This document shows positions 58,330 to 64,000 of a stretch of DNA of 64,000 bases, in pieces. The stretch is from Echinometra lucunter. Lineage: Eukaryota; Echinodermata; Echinoidea; Camarodonta; Echinometridae. The notes beneath the pieces are model-generated. The model was not told where the DNA came from. It searched no databases and saw nothing but the letters and a program-made list of their open reading frames with translations. Made by a program: the position numbers and the translations under genes. The stretch covers positions 685,464 to 749,463 of the forward strand of contig CM057158.1 of assembly GCA_029962745.1 (NCBI GenBank). Reading direction: 5' to 3'. Each line of letters starts with the position of its first letter. The first letter of the stretch is position 1.

Positions 58330-60370
58330 TAGTCCTATTGGGCATGAACAGAAAAGAAGACAAATACAACGGAAATATAATCATTATGTTCGCAAAATTC
58401 TCTTATTGGTGTAAAATTTCTTTCTGGGTTTAAAGCATTCCTGTAGTGGGATGAGAGAAAAACAGAATGACATTCAAAGGTAGGATAGGTGTGACGATAA
58501 TTGATAGGTTATCCGATAAATATGCTATTTCGAGAATAAAAACACAAATGCATGTTGTCTGTCCCATATCTTGTTACGAAGATAACCAGATAATATTGTT
58601 TCCATCGGTTCATCAATGTACTGCATTTGGACTCTCTTCCTACACTATCGGAATGATTTTAACCACCAACACTTTGCTGAGAGAAAAACATTGCAAGGAG
58701 CCATGAATTCGCTGTTGCAAGTTGCCGACATCAAACAAAACAACAACGGCAGCAGCAAACGAATTAAGGTAAAAAAAAATGAAATTCCCTTCAGAAGATC
58801 TGTAATAGATATTGAACTTAAACTTACCAAATTTAATGCACATCTAAAGAAGGGTTATGATCTCGTCCAGGTGCCTCTGAAAATATTCCCCTTTCTCAGA
58901 TATAAATTGACAGGAGGTGTGTGCGTGCGTGCGTTACCCTTTACAAAGTTGCGGTTAAAATCTTGTTGGTATGATCTCAGCTTTATGAAATCTTGTGAGA
59001 AGAGTAATGGTTTTTAAACACCACATGAGTGAGGTTTTTAACATATAGGAAGTTAGCCAACTCAGCTCTCTCTAAGTCTATGCTCGAATACTGAAACATA
59101 TTCCACCTCATTGATGTAAGTCACAAACATTATGACCAAACTACATTTTAAAAATGTGAACTAAGATAAAAGACGATTGAATACACTACATACATTCTGC
59201 ATATACCAGATATTAAATGTGCTTCCAAAACATGAAAGCATGCAATCATACAAACAAACAAGCAAACAGGCAAACAAAAATACCCATAAACTATGCCACT
59301 CCGGACACGATACTTCTAGACAATAGTAATAATTGCCCAAGACAATAGACCAATAGTCGGCTATTCCCTTGAAAGAAGTACTACTTTACCCTCAAGCAAA
59401 TGCACCCTTGTATTAGTTTACTTGGCATTGCATCTAAACTGAAAAATCGAACTGAAAAAGTCATCAGAAAGAGTTAATCGGAAGAATCATATGTTTATGT
59501 TGAATTGATCGCGAGAAATTTTCACTCGTTTGGGCCAGGAACAATTATTATCCCTGCTTGGCAAAAATTAATATAAAAACAAGAAAAAGCTGACAAAAAT
59601 AGAACATTAATTAATAAAGATTTATTTAATGAGAAGACTTTCTAAAACAAAATGGATACTATGCTTTTATTTTTCTTATTCACTCTGACTGTAGAGTGGA
59701 GGTCTAGTAATAATTGATATCTAGCAGAATCTTCATTACGTATCAAAATAAGCAGATGAGTATTTAAGGTCAATAATTACCACAACGCATCTTTGACCTA
59801 GAAAGTAGGAATGGAGGGGGGCAATTCTGTACCCCTCTCCAGACTGGTACCACACGGATCAGACAGCGGATATCCCTAGTTCCGCTTGGAATGGGGGTAA
59901 AGGGGAACATTTTCATACTCCCAAATCAAATTATAAGTTCATCTAGTTCAAGCCGAATATTTGAAATCTGAAGGCTAGGTGAGACAGGATAGTGTTAATC
60001 GAGGAGGGGAAATAATGCCGGCTTGTTTAGATTGCTAAACTAAATGAGGAATTCAGAAATAGGCGAATTCTGACCAGATGATAATTATAAACACGATAAA
60101 GACTTACTAGTACTTCAGACTCTTAATTTTTACATAATTATGTGATTTATTTGAGGATTGAAAAATACACTAAAAAGAACGTAAACAAATATCTTAGGTT
60201 ACTTGTATATTGTTAAATTATGCACACTACAAGTCATAAATGAATGTTAAAAACATAAATGGATAATATTGCTTGGAACTCAGAATAAATGATAAAAAGC
60301 ATAACACTTAATGAGAGAATCAAAGACCAAATGTTAATACGAAACATTAAAAAAATACGCTTGAAAAGGA
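58330..60370. other. 5' flank of the receptor gene, nothing else recognised
   Basis: No exon-like segment with splice support is seen upstream of the receptor signal-peptide exon. A frame of 133 residues at 58616-59017 has no recognisable domain, and its composition is like that of its surroundings. Confidence 0.35.
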
Positions 60371-60377
60371 AGACGAA

Positions 60378-60382
60378 GAAGT

Positions 60383-60413
<31 letters not shown>

Positions 60414-60434
60414 AAGAAGAAGAAGAAGAAGAAT
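60378..60434. repeat. (AAG)n trinucleotide microsatellite
   Basis: About 18 tandem AAG units, near pure, in intergenic AT-rich DNA. Confidence 0.95.
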
Positions 60435-61404
60435 AAAGAAATAAAGAAATAAATCTGCATCATGCTGAAACCACGTGTAATTGTAGAATTTCTAGCGGAA
60501 CAATATCATTAAAATGTTGACAAGTAAACAACCGTCAATCTTAAAAATGGGAAAACGTGCCTTAAAAAACCTAATAAACTACAACAAGCATGCACATGGA
60601 CAATCAATAATCAATGACCTTCCAGTGATTTACAATAATAAACTCCAAACAATTACTCAGAACGCTTAGAAATATTTTGAATACTGATAAATATGCAATG
60701 TGAGATTAATTTCCCCTAATGGGAGAATACAAAGGCAAGACTTACCCAAAATTACATTACCCATCAGGCATTAGGACGAAACTGCACATACGGAGATATG
60801 CTAATGCAGAGCGGTATTCTACAAGAGATTCTATTTGGGCGGACTCCTGAGGCGAGTGGAAAAAGATGTGAACTGAGGAGAGGAGGGGCGTCGCTAAAGG
60901 GATGACGACCATTCAAATTATATATCGGTCAAACTTAAAAATGTTCTCCTCCAAATACTTATAGTTATTCAACAATGCTCTTTAGGTGTAGCATCTTGAA
61001 ATTTCTAAGCTGGTTCGTCGGATTATTCTGTCCGATGTTGCCACATAATGGTTTATCGACGATTCTGACATCAGAAACAAAATTCAGTTATTCCCATTCG
61101 TTTATATGATGCAGAATGCTTTTTTCCCGAAAAGAAAATGAGAGAAGACACAGATAGCACTGTAATTTTTTTTTTTCAAATTCACTTGCGTCAATTGTTT
61201 GGGGAAAAAAATATAACGACAACGCCCTTTAGCGATTCATGACTATGCGATGGACAAAGGCGCGGTTACGCGTTATTGTGTGTTGTCTTATGTTTCAGTT
61301 CTGAAAAAAAAACAGCACTTGAGATAACTACTCGAGAGACATGTGGCATCAATATAGGGTGTGGGTATTGTCATTATGTTTCTATTGATAATACACACTA
61401 AGAA

Positions 61405-61538
61405 AAAAATTGCACCCTAAATGCAACACTGGCTGCACCTTTTTGGGTGCAATCTTGCACCCCGGACGAAAAAAATGCACCTTTTTATTTTTGTTTGCAC
61501 CCTAAAAGGTGCAACTTTGTACCTTTTAGGGTGCAGAG
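61405..61538. repeat. TGCACCCTAAA / AAAAGGTGCA hairpin repeat
   Basis: Short alternating direct and inverted copies of tgcaccctaaa, gcacctttttgggtgcaa and ttttagggtgca fill about 130 bp. It can fold into several hairpins. It is probably a small transposon derivative. Confidence 0.65.
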
Positions 61539-62615
61539 ATGTTTGCGTACGAGGAAGGTAGCAATGAAAGAATAATTGAAAAGCCTTGAAAAACTGAAAT
61601 AAGACCAGTTTAGAAGTGTCATATTTATTTACTTTAACTAAGAACTTTATTCACAGAAAAGTAAAAAGGCCGGAATGAAATCATTATTATATTAATATCA
61701 TCATTATTATTTTATTTGGCAAATCAAGTGATATAAATACAACAGCATAACAAACATGAATTGAATCAAAATCAGTAGAAAACATATATAAATATTGCAG
61801 TAGCAGGTGCATCCGGTCAAGCTGTCCGGGTATATATCCCAAAGAAGTACACCATGCATACGAATAGTACAGGTGGCATTTTTGAGACATCTCCAGACGC
61901 TTTCTCCGAATAATTATTAAACTTTGGTTAAACTATACCCCAGCTATAGTATAAATTCTCTCAAAATCTCCACACAGCAGTCGATATAATCATGACTTTT
62001 ATTTACTTTGTTGGCATCTTGCTCTCCACCTTTCCTAGTTCTATGATAGTCGTTTTTAGACGTGCTATCTTACATGAATTCAAAATACTTTGATAACCTT
62101 CGTTTTAATGCAAACTAATTATGAATATCATTAGTGGAATGTGAATAAGGACTGATTAATACTAATGGAAATATTTTCATGAACTTTGGACGGTAGTTCA
62201 TCGACTTCCGTTGGTAGAATGGTAGATGCTTGCATCGTGAGGACAAAGACCCTTATTTTTGAACGTTGGACTGCGGAGCTTGAAATAATATCCAATATGG
62301 TAAATGATTAAAAAAAAGTCTATATCAGCAAAACTGGCAGGTACCACCCATCAAATATTAACAAACATATAAGAGAGAGTGAGGTGTGTCAAGAATGTTA
62401 TTGCTGTATATAGAGAGAGATATAAAACAAGTGATACAAAGATTTATGTTTAGTGACATCTAAAGAGAAAATTCTGAAAAATGCATTCTTGAGCGTGCAC
62501 GCGTGCTTTTTAGGCGTGATATATGGCATTCAAACTATCTCTTATGTCACGTTCTTTAAATGGCAGTTGATTGTGAAATACTGGATTATTCGAGACAATT
62601 TTGCTTCTATAGGAA

Positions 62616-62617
<2 letters not shown>

Positions 62618-62690
<73 letters not shown>
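62618..62690. repeat. (GA)n microsatellite
   Basis: About 70 bp of GA repeat followed by GCGCGC and a G-rich segment. The Arg/Glu and Ser/Leu frames across it are low-complexity artefacts. Confidence 0.95.
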
Positions 62691-62692
<2 letters not shown>

Positions 62693-64000
62693 CGCACCGG
62701 GGGAAGGGGGGGGGGGGGGAGGGGACTGTTGGAAGAGGATATGTATGGGTGTATATGGATGTATGTTTCACTGTACGTATGCCATTTTCTGTTTACTTGC
62801 CCAGAACTATATAACATGTAGATTCTGAAACAACAATCTTCTGAAACAAACACTCTTGAAATTGGAACAATGCATTGTTGGTATCTTGCAATAAACAAAG
62901 TGTTACATTGGACTAAGATTACCAAGAAAAAAAAATGTCTTGCTTATAATTTGCGTAAAATATCAACTTTCAAGACATATTGTTCTACCTTATGAGAAGT
63001 AGCAGTAGTATGTACTATGCCTGTACCGCATAGGTGTATTGTTGGTTAGCCACATTAGAACTGAATAAATTTAAATGGAAGAACTTTAAAAATCATAAAT
63101 TGGTATATATGTACTTCGGTATAAGGACTAGATGTAAGAGAGTTTAATTTTGGACCTTCAGAAGTGATGTTGTTTCGTGCAGTTTTTCTATCTTTACTTT
63201 TGGTGTAATATTCTTTTAAAGATGTTACAGCCTTTGGTGTAATGTGGTGGAATCCTTAATTCTTGAGAGAAAAGGAAACATTTATACTACAAACAGGACA
63301 AACTTTAAAAAAATCCTCTTTTAGGCGAATCTCTATGTCACTCTAAAAATTGAGTTACAACACCCACCTCCAAACAATTACTCAGAACAAACAAATATGT
63401 CTTATTATTTCTTACACTAAAACAACTTGACTCATAGCATGAAATCATGAACATGTGGCTTTCGTTCTTCATTTTCATGAATTAATTTTTAAGTTCTCAT
63501 TATCTAGTTCCTGGTTGAGTCTTTACAACATCTAGTCTGGTAAGTGCCGCGAAGGATGTTCACAGTGACACCGGTTGACATCGAGGAGGTAGATATGTAA
63601 TCTTAAGGCCCAATTTTGAAGTGGTCTTCCGATGAGTGATTAGAGGTCCAGAGAACAACCTCTTAACAGTTAGCTCACAATGCATAATTGTAATGAGAAC
63701 TTAAGGTCGATGACAACTGCAGTATTATTGCACAACTTCAAACACCGTGTTAATGGGAAGGGCAAGGCCCGGGGGCAAGGAAGATTTTTGTTTTCTTGAC
63801 GGAATAATTTCTCTCACGGACATATTTATATTGACGATAATGTTGATATGTATGGTTGTTATGTCAAAGATTTTCCATGGTTATAATAAAGCGCATTATC
63901 TACGATCATCAACTTAGAATTATTCTCACACTCGCTACTTCTCAGGATAGAATGATTTGAAATTCCCACAAATAGCTTTCTTTTTCTTCCTTTTCTTTTT

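Larger units (their letters stand above)
60435..64000. other. intergenic, no gene recognised
   Basis: Apart from the hairpin repeat at 61405-61538 and the (GA)n run at 62618-62686, the stretch is AT-rich with only short unsupported frames. It may be intron or flank of a gene beyond the right edge. Confidence 0.35.

Noticed and set aside
58616..59017. 133-residue plus-strand frame upstream of the receptor gene
   Set aside because: No recognisable domain, and composition like the surrounding AT-rich DNA; not supported as a gene.
62453..62925. frames of 122-127 residues on both strands
   Set aside because: Built around the (GA)n repeat, with no domain or splice support.

Overview
The window is eukaryotic nuclear DNA. 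It has GT-AG introns, long AT-rich introns, microsatellites, tRNA-derived SINEs and many short inverted-repeat (MITE-like) elements. Gene content and repeat style suggest a deuterostome invertebrate, most likely an echinoderm (sea urchin). That assignment is inference; no species-specific marker was tested.

Three multi-exon protein genes could be rebuilt exon by exon with consistent splice phases. (1) Minus strand, 10655 to 5532: a seven-exon, 259-residue homologue of vertebrate C18orf21 (UPF0711 family, linked in the literature to RNase MRP). (2) Plus strand, 25462 to 46722: a 28-exon homologue of CEP192/SPD-2, the pericentriolar scaffold that recruits Aurora A and PLK kinases and gamma-tubulin. 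It encodes about 2,550 residues. (3) Minus strand, 58329 to 52148: an eight-exon nicotinic-acetylcholine-receptor-like Cys-loop subunit of about 383-393 residues with a signal peptide, Cys-loop, vicinal cysteines and four membrane segments. CEP192 and the receptor are convergent. A possible last-exon pair of a further plus-strand gene, with a long AT-rich 3'UTR, lies at the left edge (about 395-3340).

Between the genes (about 10.7-25.4 kb and 47-52 kb) the DNA is mostly nested repeats. These include a 150-bp tandem satellite (14.55-16.03 kb), two degraded non-LTR retrotransposon 3' ends, and a long-armed foldback element with a 9-bp target duplication (20096-20982) inside a larger inverted-repeat element. 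About fifteen small inverted-repeat elements are present, several in recognisable families with more than one copy here. From 59 to 64 kb I see only microsatellites and one hairpin repeat.

The most unusual observations are these. In CEP192, exon 3' ends (some with their splice donors) have been tandemly duplicated at three separate places. One duplicate is an intact, in-frame 66-nt potential cassette exon, and another set forms the start of the 3'UTR. The large CEP192 exon carries five reading-frame changes. The receptor keeps its acetylcholine-site aromatic residues but has a predicted pore lined only with hydrophobic side chains and an almost absent M3-M4 loop. An inverted-repeat element abuts the receptor's splice donor just before M1. 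Another inverted-repeat element ends about 16 bp upstream of the C18orf21 start codon.
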